Source: DAOTEJ01 sp035454085
Lineage (GTDB): Bacteria > Pseudomonadota > Gammaproteobacteria > Burkholderiales > Burkholderiaceae_F
Reading direction: 5' to 3'
Assembly (NCBI GenBank): GCA_035454085.1
Contig: DAOTEJ010000004.1
Location: 1 to 64,000, forward strand
Length of the DNA stretch: 64,000 nt
The position numbers and the translations under genes were made by a program. This document shows, piece by piece, positions 27,409 to 35,871 of the stretch. The notes under the pieces are model-generated. The model ran no database searches, was not told where the DNA came from, and saw only the letters and a list, made by a program, of their open reading frames with translations. Position 1 is the first letter of the stretch. Each line of letters opens with the position of its first letter.

Positions 27409-27950
27409 TGAGCGACGCCGCCGCGCGCGCCGCGCGCATCCGGCTCATGGTGCTGGACGTCGACGGCGTGCTCACCGACGGGCGCCTGTACTTCGGACCG
27501 CAGGGCGAGGCCCTCAAGGCCTTTGACGTGCGCGACGGCCACGGCATCAAGCTGCTGATGGCCGGCGGCGTGGAGGTCGCGATCCTCACGGCGCGCCGCT
27601 CCGAGATCGTGGCCGCGCGCATGCGCGAACTGGGCGTGGCGCGCGTGCTGCAGGGCCAGTCCGACAAGCGCGGCGCGCTCGCCGCGCTGCTCGCCGAGCT
27701 CGGGCTCGAGCGCGAGCAGTGCGGCTACATGGGTGACGACCTGCCCGACCTCGGCGCGCTGCAACTTGCCGGCTTTGCGGCGGCGCCGGCGGACGCGGCG
27801 CCCGAAGTGCTGGCCGCGGCCCACTGGGTGGCGCCGCGCGAGGGAGGCCGCGCCGCCGTTCGCGCCGCGGCCGAGTTCGTGCTGCGTGCCCAGGAGCGCT
27901 GGGACAGCCTGCTGGCGAGCCACGTGCCCACCGACGGAGGGTCGCGATGA
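27408..27950 (+). CDS. kdsC: 3-deoxy-D-manno-octulosonate-8-phosphate phosphatase
   Basis: A HAD-superfamily phosphatase that releases phosphate from KDO-8-phosphate. The 180 residues include the catalytic nucleophile motif LMVLDVDGVLTDGRLYF, then VRDGHGIKLLMAGGVEVAIL, TARRS, QGQSDKRGAL, and the metal-binding YMGDDLPDLGAL. The length is normal for the family, which lacks a large cap domain. It is translationally coupled to kdsD upstream and lptC downstream (ATGA), matching the conserved KDO and LPS-export cluster. Confidence 0.96.
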   Translation: MSDAAARAARIRLMVLDVDGVLTDGRLYFGPQGEALKAFDVRDGHGIKLLMAGGVEVAILTARRSEIVAARMRELGVARVLQGQSDKRGALAALLAELGLEREQCGYMGDDLPDLGALQLAGFAAAPADAAPEVLAAAHWVAPREGGRAAVRAAAEFVLRAQERWDSLLASHVPTDGGSR

Positions 27951-28558
27951 AGGCCCGCGCACCGCACACCGCGGCCACCCGCGAGCGGCTCACCGCGCTG
28001 GTGGCCATTGCCCTGCTGTTGACGCTCGCGGGCGCGAGCTACTGGTACTCGATCAAGTCGAGCCGTGGCCTGCTGCCCAACCGCAGCGATCCGCAGGCGC
28101 CCGACTTCATCGCCGACTCGATCGCGCTCACCCAGTTCGACAAGGAAGGCCGCGCCGAGCGCCGCTTCTTTGCCGACGAGATCACGCACTACCCGGACAC
28201 CCGCATCGAGGTGCGCGCGCCACGCATGGTCAGCCTGCGGCCAGACCAGCCCCAGCTCGCGGTGCGCGCCGAGCGGGCGCTCGTCGAGGATGACGGTCAG
28301 AAGGTGATACTCAGCGGCAAGGTTCGTGTCACCCGCGAGCCCCACCAGGACACGCCCGCGATGAGCCTGGCCACCGAGCAGCTGACCGCTTACCCCGACG
28401 AGGACCGCTACGTGAGCGACGTGCCGGTGCAGCTCAAGCGCGGCGCGTCCGAGGCCACGGCACGCGGCATGGAATACGACAACGCCACGCGCCAGCTGAA
28501 GATGGCGGGCGAGGTGCGCACGCTGTTCGCCAACCAGGCGGCAGGAGGTAGGAAATGA
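27947..28558 (+). CDS. lptC: LPS export bitopic membrane protein LptC
   Basis: A 203-residue bitopic protein. A single N-terminal helix (ALVAIALLLTLAGASYWYSI) anchors a periplasmic beta-jellyroll domain starting at PDFIADSIALTQFDKEGRAE. It passes lipopolysaccharide from the LptB2FG transporter to LptA. The LptC-type strand repeats are clear (KVILSGKVRVTRE, EQLTAYPDEDRYVSDVPVQL). It overlaps kdsC and lptA by four bases each. Confidence 0.93.
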   Translation: MKARAPHTAATRERLTALVAIALLLTLAGASYWYSIKSSRGLLPNRSDPQAPDFIADSIALTQFDKEGRAERRFFADEITHYPDTRIEVRAPRMVSLRPDQPQLAVRAERALVEDDGQKVILSGKVRVTREPHQDTPAMSLATEQLTAYPDEDRYVSDVPVQLKRGASEATARGMEYDNATRQLKMAGEVRTLFANQAAGGRK

Positions 28559-29154
28559 GATTCGCCATCGTCCTCGCCACCCTGCTGCTGGCCAGCGCGG
28601 CGCACGCCGAACAGGCCGACCGCGACAAGCCCATCCAGGTCGAGGCCGACAAGCTCGACGCCGACGAGGTCAAGCAGGTGGCCGTCTACACCGGCAACGT
28701 GCGCGTCACGCAGGGCACGCTGCGCATGGACGGGCAGCGGCTCGAGCTGCGCGAGGACCCCGAGGGCTACCGCAGCGCCGTGGTCACGGCCGCCCCGGGC
28801 CAGCTCGTGCTGTTTCGGCAGCGTCGCGACTCCAAGACGCCCGGCGTGGAGGAGTGGGTCGAGGGCCAGGCCGAGCGCCTGGAATACGACCAGCGCACCG
28901 ACCGCGTGAAGCTGGTGCAGCGGGCCAGGCTGCGCCGGCTCGAGAACGGCGAGCAGCGCGACGAGCTCACCGGCCAGCTCATCGTCTACGAGCAGCGCAG
29001 CTCGCGCACCACGGTGGAGGGCGGCCCCACGGCGAGCCCGGACGGCCGGGTACGCACCACGATCGCGCCGCGCAAGGACCCCAAGGACGCCAAGCCCGCC
29101 GCGCCGGCGGCGCTGGCGCCCGCCCCGCAACTCGCGGCGCCACGCAAGGACTGA
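28555..29154 (+). CDS. lptA: Periplasmic LPS-transport protein LptA
   Basis: A 199-residue periplasmic bridge protein carrying lipopolysaccharide from LptC to the LptDE translocon. The signal peptide MRFAIVLATLLLASAAHA is followed by an OstA-type jellyroll: DKPIQVEADKLDADEVKQ, VAVYTGNVRVTQGTLRMDGQ, and LTGQLIVYEQRSSRTTV. The last 40 residues are a Pro/Ala/Lys-rich tail. The gene is coupled to lptC by ATGA, and lptB follows after two bases. Confidence 0.94.
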   Translation: MRFAIVLATLLLASAAHAEQADRDKPIQVEADKLDADEVKQVAVYTGNVRVTQGTLRMDGQRLELREDPEGYRSAVVTAAPGQLVLFRQRRDSKTPGVEEWVEGQAERLEYDQRTDRVKLVQRARLRRLENGEQRDELTGQLIVYEQRSSRTTVEGGPTASPDGRVRTTIAPRKDPKDAKPAAPAALAPAPQLAAPRKD

Positions 29155-29156
29155 AC

Positions 29157-29936
29157 TTGGACGCGCGCACCGACGCCCCCGCCGCCGCCGAGGTGCGTAG
29201 TCGCCTCGAGGCCACCGGCCTGCAGAAGCGCTACGGCAGCCGCATCGTGGTGAAGGACGTCTCGCTGAGCGTCGACAGCGGCGAGGTGGTCGGTCTGCTC
29301 GGCCCGAACGGCGCCGGCAAGACGACCTGCTTTTACATGGTGGTGGGCCTGGTGCCCGCCGACGGCGGATCGATCGCGCTCGACGGCCGTTCGCTGGTGC
29401 ACCTGCCCATCTACAAGCGGGCCCGCCTGGGCCTGTCGTATCTGCCCCAGGAAGCCTCGGTCTTCCGCAAGCTCACGGTCGAGGAGAACATCCGCGCCGT
29501 GCTGGAACTGCAGCTCGACCGCGACGGCAACCCGCTGGGGCGCAAGGAGATCTCGGAGCGCCTCGAGGAACTGCTCGAGGACCTGCAGATCACCCAGATC
29601 CGCACCAATCCGGCGCTCAGCCTCTCGGGCGGAGAGCGGCGGCGCACCGAGATCGCGCGCTCGCTCGCCGCGCGGCCGCGCTTCATCCTGCTCGACGAAC
29701 CGTTTGCCGGGGTCGACCCGATCGCGGTGATCGAGATCCAGCGCATCGTGCGCTTCCTCAAGGAACGCGGCATCGGCGTGCTGATCACCGACCACAACGT
29801 GCGCGAGACCCTGGGCATCTGCGACCACGCCTACATCATCAGCGAGGGCAGCGTGCTCGCAGCGGGCCGCCCGGAAGAGATCGTCGAGGACGAGTCCGTG
29901 CGCCGCGTCTACCTCGGCGAGCACTTCCGCATGTAG
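29157..29936 (+). CDS. lptB: LPS-export ATPase LptB
   Basis: The 259-residue cytoplasmic ATPase powering lipopolysaccharide extraction. Walker A is GLLGPNGAGKTTCFYM, the signature LSLSGGERRRTEIARSLA, and Walker B FILLDEPFAGVDPIAV, followed by the switch histidine in ITDHNVRETLGI. No ATG is present at the N-terminus. I chose the TTG at 29157 because AAGGA lies seven bases upstream and it follows the lptA stop directly. A GTG near 29190 is the alternative. The start adds about 12 residues before the conserved part. Confidence 0.94.
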   Translation: MDARTDAPAAAEVRSRLEATGLQKRYGSRIVVKDVSLSVDSGEVVGLLGPNGAGKTTCFYMVVGLVPADGGSIALDGRSLVHLPIYKRARLGLSYLPQEASVFRKLTVEENIRAVLELQLDRDGNPLGRKEISERLEELLEDLQITQIRTNPALSLSGGERRRTEIARSLAARPRFILLDEPFAGVDPIAVIEIQRIVRFLKERGIGVLITDHNVRETLGICDHAYIISEGSVLAAGRPEEIVEDESVRRVYLGEHFRM

Positions 29937-30001
29937 GGCACGGCCATGGCCTCGTTTCTCGCAGCCCGCCGCGCCCGCTGCCTGCCCGGCAGGAGCAGGA
30001 C

Positions 30002-31483
30002 GTGAAGCCCACGCTCCAGCTCAAGCTCTCGCAGCATCTGGCGCTCACGCCCCAGCTGCAGCAGTCGATCCGCCTGCTGCAGCTGTCGGCGCTCGAGCTC
30101 AACCAGGAGATCGAGCAGGCGGTCGCCGACAACCCCCTGCTCGAACGCGAGGACGACCCGCTCTCGCGCGCCCTGCACCTGGCCACGGACGGCGCGGTCG
30201 TGCCCGATCGGCCGGCGCCCGCCAGCCGCGACGAGGGCGCCGAATCCTCAGGCGAGGGCGGCGAGCGCAACGGCGACGATGACGCCTACGAGCACGGCGA
30301 GGCCCAGAACTGGGGCCAGACCTCGTCCGGCGACGACGAGGAGCACACGCCGAGCGAGTGGGCGGCGCAGAGCGTCTCGCTGCGCGAGCATCTGCTCTCG
30401 CAACTGGCTTGCACCCAGGCAAGTGCGCGGGATCGCGCGCTGGTCGAACTGCTCATCGAGGCGCTCGACGAGGACGGCTACCTCAGCTCCTCGCTGCCCG
30501 AGCTGCTTGAAATGTGCCCCTCCGAGGCAGAGGTCGACGAGGACGAGTTACGCGGCGCGTTGCGCCTGCTGCAAAGCTTCGACCCCACCGGAGTCGGAGC
30601 CAGCTGCGCCGGCGAATGCCTGGCACTCCAGCTGCGCGCGCAGGCCAACGCTGCGCCGCCGCAAGAGCGCGCCGCCCTGAAGCTCGCGGAGCAGATCGTC
30701 ACCGAGCACCTCGCGCTCCTGGCTCAGAGGGACTTCACCAAGCTCAAGCGCGCGCTCGGCGTGGGCGACGAGCAATTGCGCGCCGCCCATCAGGTCATTA
30801 CGCGGCTGGATCCGCATCCTGGTGTAGCCTTTGGCCAAGGGCGGACCGATTACGTCGTGCCCGACGTGCAGGTGAGGCGGCACGGCTCCCGCTGGGTTGC
30901 GGCACTGAACCCGGACGTGATGCCCAGGCTGCGCGTGAACCAGGCCTATGCCGACATCCTCAAGCGGGACCGTTCGGAGCGCGGCGAAGGTTCCGAGCGG
31001 AGTCAGTGGAATGCGAGGCTGCAGGAAGCACGGTGGCTGATACGCAATATCCAGCAGCGCTTCGACACGATCCTGCGCGTCTCGCAGGCGATCGTGGAGC
31101 GGCAGCAGGCCTTCTTCAACCACGGCGAGATCGCCATGCGCCCGCTGGTGCTGCGCGAGATCGCCGAACAGGTGGGGCTGCACGAGTCCACCGTCTCGCG
31201 CGTCACCTCCTCGAAGTACATGGCCACGCCACTGGGCGTGTTCGAACTCAAGTTCTTCTTCGGCTCGCACGTTGCCACCGAGGCTGGTGGAGCCGCCTCC
31301 TCCACGGCGATCCGCGCCCTCATCAAGCAGATGGTGGCCGCCGAGGATCCCCACGATCCGGTTTCCGACTCCAGGATCGCCGACCTGCTGGGCGAACAGG
31401 GTCTCGTGGTTGCGCGGCGTACCGTCGCGAAGTACCGCGAGGCGCTCAGGATCCCGCCGGTGGCGATGCGCAGGTCCCTGTAG
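30002..31483 (+). CDS. rpoN: RNA polymerase sigma-54 factor
   Basis: Directs RNA polymerase to -24/-12 promoters that need enhancer-binding ATPases. The 493-residue protein has the Gln/Leu-rich region I (LKLSQHLALTPQLQQSIRLL), an acidic region II around residues 50-115, the core-binding part (LQSFDPTGVGA), the HTH region (IAEQVGLHESTVSRVTSSKY) and the RpoN box ARRTVAKYRE near residues 471-480. The start is GTG at 30002 with AGGAG six bases upstream. The lptB–rpoN–hpf order is conserved. A promoter this factor should read is found at 2202 in this window. Confidence 0.97.
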   Translation: MKPTLQLKLSQHLALTPQLQQSIRLLQLSALELNQEIEQAVADNPLLEREDDPLSRALHLATDGAVVPDRPAPASRDEGAESSGEGGERNGDDDAYEHGEAQNWGQTSSGDDEEHTPSEWAAQSVSLREHLLSQLACTQASARDRALVELLIEALDEDGYLSSSLPELLEMCPSEAEVDEDELRGALRLLQSFDPTGVGASCAGECLALQLRAQANAAPPQERAALKLAEQIVTEHLALLAQRDFTKLKRALGVGDEQLRAAHQVITRLDPHPGVAFGQGRTDYVVPDVQVRRHGSRWVAALNPDVMPRLRVNQAYADILKRDRSERGEGSERSQWNARLQEARWLIRNIQQRFDTILRVSQAIVERQQAFFNHGEIAMRPLVLREIAEQVGLHESTVSRVTSSKYMATPLGVFELKFFFGSHVATEAGGAASSTAIRALIKQMVAAEDPHDPVSDSRIADLLGEQGLVVARRTVAKYREALRIPPVAMRRSL

Positions 31484-31545
31484 TCGTTCCTCGCCGGCGC
31501 AGGCCGCGCTGGCATCGTTCCACCCTCTCCCTCTGGAGGAAATCG

Positions 31546-31878
31546 ATGAACCTCATCATCCATGGGCACCACCTCGAAGTGACCCCGGCCCTGCGCGATT
31601 ACGTGCAGGGCAAGCTCGTGCGCGTACGACGTCACTTCGACCATGTGATCGAGGCCAACGTCCTGCTGTCGGTGGAAAAGCTCAGCCAGAAGGCCGAGAT
31701 CAGCCTGAAGGTGAGCGGCAACCACATCCACGTCGAGGCGATCGAGCCCGACATGTACGCCGCGATCGACTCGCTGATGGACAAGCTCGACCGTCAGGTG
31801 CTGCGCCACAAGGATCGACTCAAGGACCGCAGCCCCCACGAGGCGATCAAGCGCCAGCAGGCGGCCCAGCAGCAGTAG
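31546..31878 (+). CDS. hpf: Ribosome hibernation-promoting factor
   Basis: A 110-residue short HPF/RaiA-family protein that binds 30S subunits in slow growth and promotes inactive ribosome dimers. It begins MNLIIHGHHLEVTPALRDYV and continues with the basic KLVRVRRHFDHV, HIHVEAIEPDMYAAIDSLMD and KLDRQVLRHKDRLKD, the usual fold. CTGGAGGAAA provides a good ribosome site before the ATG. A clear Rho-independent terminator follows 21 bases after the stop, ending the lpt–rpoN–hpf transcript here. Confidence 0.95.
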   Translation: MNLIIHGHHLEVTPALRDYVQGKLVRVRRHFDHVIEANVLLSVEKLSQKAEISLKVSGNHIHVEAIEPDMYAAIDSLMDKLDRQVLRHKDRLKDRSPHEAIKRQQAAQQQ

Positions 31879-31885
31879 ACCGCCC

Positions 31886-32746
31886 TCACACCCCCGCCAG
31901 CCCGGCCGCGTGCCGGGCTTTTTCTTGCGAGTGCCCGGTCCACTCGTTCGCGATCAGGGCCGCCTTACGCGCCAGCCCCCAGCGGTAACCGCCCAGCGCG
32001 CCACTCGATTGGATGACGCGATGGCAGGGAATCAGCACCGCCACCGGATTAGCCCCGACCGCCGCCCCCACGGCGCGCGCCGCCCCGGCGGCACCCACGG
32101 CATCGGCCAGTGCCCCATACGACACCAGCGCCCCGGGCGGCACGCGCAGCAGCGCCTCCCAGACCTTGATCTGGAAGTTCGTGCCCCGCACGGATAGCCG
32201 CGGTCGTGGCCCGGACTCGGGCGTGAGCAGTCTCGCGGCAAGGTCCGCCAAGGACCCGTCGCTCACCAGCCGCGCTTGCGGCCAGGCCGCGCGCAACTCG
32301 GCGATCCCCTCGCTCTCGTCGGCGACGAAGCGCAGATGGCACACCCCGCGGTCCGTCTGCCCGATGAGCACCGTCCCCAGCGGCGTGGGCGCCAGGCAGG
32401 TGCGGATCTCCAGGTCCACTCCGCCGCTGCCGACTTCCCCCGGGCTGGCCGCCTCGGTCTGGATCAGCAGGTCGTGCAGGCGGCCAGGCGAACTGAGCCC
32501 CGCCTCGAACGCGGCCTCGAGCACGGCGCGGCCCGCCCTCAGGCTGGCCAGAGCGCGCTCTTTGCCCAGGAATTGCTGGAAACGCTTGGGCGAGACGCCG
32601 GCCCACGCGGTGAAGATGCGCTGCAAGTGGAAGGGCGAGAGTCCCTCGCGCGCCGCGAGCTGGTCGAGCGTGAGCGTCTGCTCACACTCGCCAACAAGTC
32701 TCTCGATGGTGGACTGGACCAGGGCGTGGTGCGGATGGCGGTTCAT
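31886..32746 (-). CDS. AraC-HTH plus O6-alkylguanine-DNA alkyltransferase fusion (Ada-like)
   Basis: A 286-residue DNA-repair protein. Residues 1-85 form an AraC-type helix-turn-helix (LAAREGLSPFHLQRIFTAWA, GVSPKRFQQFLGKERAL). The rest is an alkyltransferase domain with the active site IPCHRVIQSSGALGGYRWGL and WEALLRVPPGALVSYGALAD. The Ada N-terminal methylphosphotriester zinc domain is missing, so methyl sensing as in Ada is not expected through that domain. The gene is inserted, in opposite orientation, between hpf and ptsN. The ATG at 32746 is the likely start; upstream codons in frame are unlike the family. Confidence 0.92.
   Translation of the reverse strand: MNRHPHHALVQSTIERLVGECEQTLTLDQLAAREGLSPFHLQRIFTAWAGVSPKRFQQFLGKERALASLRAGRAVLEAAFEAGLSSPGRLHDLLIQTEAASPGEVGSGGVDLEIRTCLAPTPLGTVLIGQTDRGVCHLRFVADESEGIAELRAAWPQARLVSDGSLADLAARLLTPESGPRPRLSVRGTNFQIKVWEALLRVPPGALVSYGALADAVGAAGAARAVGAAVGANPVAVLIPCHRVIQSSGALGGYRWGLARKAALIANEWTGHSQEKARHAAGLAGV
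31900..31923 (+). terminator. Rho-independent terminator of hpf
   Basis: GCCCGGC and GCCGGGC form a perfect 7-bp stem with a five-base loop, followed by five T. It lies just after hpf. It also sits inside the last codons of the convergent alkyltransferase gene, so the same bases encode that protein's C-terminus on the other strand. Confidence 0.9.
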
Positions 32747-32993
32747 GTCTAGGGGCCGGGCAGCCAGATTGATGCGGCGATTGTCGGCGGGCCACCCGGC
32801 AAGCGCCACCCGGAAGTTGCGCATCGAAGCGCACGCCCCGCGCCAGCGCAGCGGGCAGGGGCGCCCGGCGCCGGGTGTATGATCCGCCGCCTTCGAATTT
32901 GCGGCCTTGCCCGCCAGGCGCGGTGTACGGTTCGGAGCGGCAATCCCGCCCCACCAGCCCTTGCGCCGTCCGGCCGGGACACGCTCGCGACCC

Positions 32994-33464
32994 ATGAACC
33001 GCATCTCCCGCCTGCTGCCCGTCGAGAACACGCTGCTCGACTTCACCGCCTCGAGCAAGAAGCGCGTGTTCGAGCAGGCTGCCTTGCTCTTCGAGAACCA
33101 CCAGGGAGTCGCGCGCGCGAAGGTCTTCGACAGCCTCTTCGCCCGGGAGCGGCTCGGATCGACGGGACTGGGGCAGGGGGTGGCCATTCCGCACGGACGC
33201 ATCAAGGGCCTGAAGGACGCGGTGGCGGCATTCGTGCGCCTGGCCGAGCCGGTTCCCTTCGACGCGCCCGACGGCCAGCCGGTGTCCCTGCTGTTCTTCC
33301 TGCTCGTGCCCGAGCAGGCCACGCAGGCGCATCTGGACATCCTTTCGGAACTCGCCCAGCTGTTTTCCGAGAAGTCCTCGCGCGACGGCCTGCGCGAGGC
33401 GCCCGACGCCGCCGCGGTGGCCGCCCTGCTGGCGAACTGGGCTCCGGTGCGGCCCGCCGCCTAG
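32994..33464 (+). CDS. ptsN: Nitrogen-PTS regulatory protein EIIA-Ntr
   Basis: A 156-residue EIIA-type protein of the nitrogen phosphotransferase system. It is phosphorylated on a histidine and regulates potassium and other processes rather than sugar uptake. The phospho-site motif is VAIPHGRIKGL, with the family regions MNRISRLLPVENTLLDFTAS and ILSELAQLFSEKSSRDGLRE. The ATG at 32994 fits the usual N-terminus. It is followed by hprK after 29 bases. The HPr and EI partners are not in the window. Confidence 0.95.
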   Translation: MNRISRLLPVENTLLDFTASSKKRVFEQAALLFENHQGVARAKVFDSLFARERLGSTGLGQGVAIPHGRIKGLKDAVAAFVRLAEPVPFDAPDGQPVSLLFFLLVPEQATQAHLDILSELAQLFSEKSSRDGLREAPDAAAVAALLANWAPVRPAA

Positions 33465-33493
33465 TTAACCCGGCCAGCCGCTATGCTCGCGGC

Positions 33494-34429
33494 ATGGCCA
33501 CCTTCCGCTCTCTGTTCGAGGACAACCGCGAACTCCTGGACCTGGAGTGGCTCGGGGGGCGCGCCGCCGCCGACCGCGGGCTCGAGTCCCCGCTGACCAC
33601 CGGGCGGGCCAGCGCCGACCTGATCGGTCACCTCAACCTGGTCCACCCCGACCGCATTCACGTGCTCGGCTCTGCTGAAGTCGCGTACTTCACGCGCATG
33701 GACCCGGAACGTCGTAGCCACTATGTGCACGACCTCATGGCCGGCCATCCGCTGGCAGTGATCGTCGCCGAGGGCCTGGAGCCACCCGCCGACCTGGTTC
33801 ACCTGGTCGAGCAGGTGCAACTGCCGGCGTTTGCCTCGGCCCGCCCCGCGGCCGAGGTGATCGAGGTGCTGCGCATCTACCTCGCCAAGGTGCTGGCGGC
33901 ACGCTGCACGCTGCACGGCGTCTACATGGATGTGCTGGGCATGGGCGTGCTGATCTCGGGCGAGAGCGGCGTGGGCAAGAGCGAACTGGGTCTGGAACTG
34001 ATCAGCCGCGGCCACGGGCTGGTGGCCGACGACGTGGTCGACTTCGCCAAGGTATCCCCGGACACGCTGGAGGGTCGCTGCCCGCCGCTGCTTGCCAACC
34101 TGCTCGAGGTACGCGGCCTGGGCCTGCTGGACATCAAGGCCATATTCGGCGAGACCGCGGTGCGCCGGAAGATGAAGCTGCGCCTGATCGTCGAACTGCG
34201 GCGCCGCTCGGCCACCGAGATGATGGATCGCCTGCCACTCGAGGGTCAGACCGTGGACGTGCTCGGACTGCCGATCCGCAAGGTCATCATCCCCGTGGCC
34301 GACGGGCGCAACCTCGCGGTCCTGACCGAAGCCGCCGTGCGCAACACCATCCTGCAGTTGCGCGGCATCGACACCATGCGCGAGTTCATGGAGCGGCAGC
34401 GCAACTCCATGAGCGACGAGGCCTACTGA
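33494..34429 (+). CDS. hprK: HPr kinase/phosphorylase
   Basis: A 311-residue bifunctional enzyme that phosphorylates or dephosphorylates HPr on serine. The P-loop GESGVGKSELGLELI is at residues 156-170, followed by LVADDVVDFAKV, the HprK signature LEVRGLGLLDIKAIFGETAV, and a C-terminal part ending RNSMSDEAY. The N-terminal DRTGG-like domain is present. The pairing with ptsN is typical of betaproteobacteria, where the two link carbon/nitrogen PTS signalling. Confidence 0.96.
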   Translation: MATFRSLFEDNRELLDLEWLGGRAAADRGLESPLTTGRASADLIGHLNLVHPDRIHVLGSAEVAYFTRMDPERRSHYVHDLMAGHPLAVIVAEGLEPPADLVHLVEQVQLPAFASARPAAEVIEVLRIYLAKVLAARCTLHGVYMDVLGMGVLISGESGVGKSELGLELISRGHGLVADDVVDFAKVSPDTLEGRCPPLLANLLEVRGLGLLDIKAIFGETAVRRKMKLRLIVELRRRSATEMMDRLPLEGQTVDVLGLPIRKVIIPVADGRNLAVLTEAAVRNTILQLRGIDTMREFMERQRNSMSDEAY

Positions 34430-34568
34430 CCGCCCACGGGGCCGGGCCGTGGCCGGCGCGCTGCGTGCCCGCCGCGGGCGGCGGTGCGTCAACCACCCGT
34501 GATCTAATCCCGTTGAACTGCCACCCGGCGCTTCGCCGTGGCAGACACACCCCAGGGAGACCTCGAAC

Positions 34569-34886
34569 ATGCTCAAGTCACTGATCATCGCCGCCAGCCT
34601 GGCCCTGCCCCTCGCGGTGCACGCGGCCGACCCCGCCAAGGAAATGACCCCGCAGCAGCAGAAGATGAAGAGCTGCAACGCCGACGCCGGCAAGAAGAAG
34701 CTCGAGGGCGACGCGCGCAAGAAGTTCATGTCCGAGTGCCTGAGCGCCGACGCGCCGGCTGCCGCCGCCGGCAAGGAAATGACGCCGCAGCAGCAGAAGA
34801 TGAAGGCCTGCAACGCCGACGCCGGCAAGAAGAAGCTCGAGGGCGACGCGCGCAAGACCTTCATGTCGGAGTGCCTGAAGGGCTGA
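34569..34886 (+). CDS. PsiF-repeat exported protein
   Basis: A 105-residue exported protein with signal peptide MLKSLIIAASLALPLAVHA and two PsiF repeats, each K-EMTPQQQKMK-CNADAGKKKLEGDARK-FMSECL, with two conserved cysteines per repeat. PsiF-family proteins are linked to phosphate starvation in E. coli but have no known biochemical function. The two repeats are almost identical in DNA (34638-34743 and 34773-34878), pointing to recent internal duplication. GGGAG lies about 9 bases before the ATG. It is transcribed alone, with a terminator-like hairpin after it. Confidence 0.88.
   Translation: MLKSLIIAASLALPLAVHAADPAKEMTPQQQKMKSCNADAGKKKLEGDARKKFMSECLSADAPAAAAGKEMTPQQQKMKACNADAGKKKLEGDARKTFMSECLKG
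34638..34878 (+). repeat. Tandem near-identical 106-bp repeats inside psiF-type gene
   Basis: Copies at 34638-34743 and 34773-34878 (period 135) differ at about six positions by eye, and only a few of the differences change the protein. This DNA-level identity is greater than protein selection alone would need and suggests recent duplication or gene conversion. Confidence 0.85.
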
Positions 34887-34927
34887 GTCCGCTTTGCCGT
34901 GCGCCGCACCGAGCGGCGCAACACCCT

Positions 34928-34958
34928 GGGGCGCAGCGAGGCTGCGCCCCTTCGCTTT
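34928..34958 (+). terminator. Terminator-like hairpin after the psiF-type gene
   Basis: GGGGCGCAGC and GCTGCGCCCC form a perfect 10-bp stem with a GAG loop, followed by TTCGCTTT. The T tract is interrupted but the stem is strong, and the position is 42 bases after the stop codon. Confidence 0.7.
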
Positions 34959-34998
34959 ATGGGGCCGCCGGGGCCTGCGTCCGTGCCAGAATCAGCGC

Positions 34999-35871
34999 AT
35001 GCGTCTGGTCATCGTCACGGGGCTCTCGGGCTCGGGCAAGTCGGTTGCGATCCGGCAGCTCGAGGACAGCGGCTACTACTGCGTCGACAATCTGCCGGCG
35101 GGGTTCCTCGCCGAGGTCTGCGAGCACCTTGCTCGCACCGGCCATCCGCAGGTGGCGGTGTCGATCGACGCGCGCAGCGAGGTGTCCTTCCCCGACGTGC
35201 CGGCAATGCTGCAAGCCCTGCGCGACCAGGGCCACGACGCGCGCATGCTCTTCCTCACCGCGGCGACGGACGAACTCGTGCAGCGCTTTTCGGAGACGCG
35301 CCGCCAGCACCCCATGGCCCTGCGCCGCGCGCCCGGCGCCCCGGAGCCCACGCTCACCGAGGCCATCGAATCCGAGCGCGAGCTCCTCGAGCCCCTGGTG
35401 AGCGCAGCCCACGTCGTCGACACGAGCGGGCTGCACCCCAATACGCTGCGCGACTGGGTGCGCCAGTTCACCGACGCCGAGCGCGGCACGCTCACCCTGG
35501 CCTTCGAGTCCTTCGCCTTCAAGCACGGCGTGCCCGTGGCGGCGGATCTGGTCTTCGACGTGCGCAACCTGCCCAACCCGCATTACGACCCTGACCTCCG
35601 TCCGCTGACCGGGCAGGACGCGCCGGTGGCCGACTTCCTCCAGCGCACGCCCGAGGCGCGCCAGATGATCCGCGACATCGGCGACTTCGTGGCCCGCTGG
35701 CTGCCGGGATATCGCGCCCAGAACCGCCATTACCTGACCGTGGCGATCGGTTGCACGGGCGGGCGCCACCGCTCGGTCTACGTGGTCGAGGAACTGGCCC
35801 GCCGCTTCGCCGCTGACGGGCGCGTGGTGGTGCGTCACCGCATCGTCGGTCGACGCAACCAGGACCGGTGA
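34999..35871 (+). CDS. rapZ: RNase adapter / nucleotide-binding protein RapZ
   Basis: A 290-residue P-loop protein of the RapZ (YvcJ) family. In enterobacteria it guides RNase E to the GlmZ small RNA and so tunes glucosamine-6-phosphate synthase; the role in betaproteobacteria is less clear. Walker A is VTGLSGSGKSVAIRQLED, and the C-terminal domain has the RapZ signature FKHGVPVAADLVFDVRNLPN and IGCTGGRHRSVYVVEEL. It is normal in length, and the ATG at 34999 is the only good start. It overlaps the next gene by GTGA. Proximity to ptsN and hprK is conserved. Confidence 0.95.
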   Translation: MRLVIVTGLSGSGKSVAIRQLEDSGYYCVDNLPAGFLAEVCEHLARTGHPQVAVSIDARSEVSFPDVPAMLQALRDQGHDARMLFLTAATDELVQRFSETRRQHPMALRRAPGAPEPTLTEAIESERELLEPLVSAAHVVDTSGLHPNTLRDWVRQFTDAERGTLTLAFESFAFKHGVPVAADLVFDVRNLPNPHYDPDLRPLTGQDAPVADFLQRTPEARQMIRDIGDFVARWLPGYRAQNRHYLTVAIGCTGGRHRSVYVVEELARRFAADGRVVVRHRIVGRRNQDR

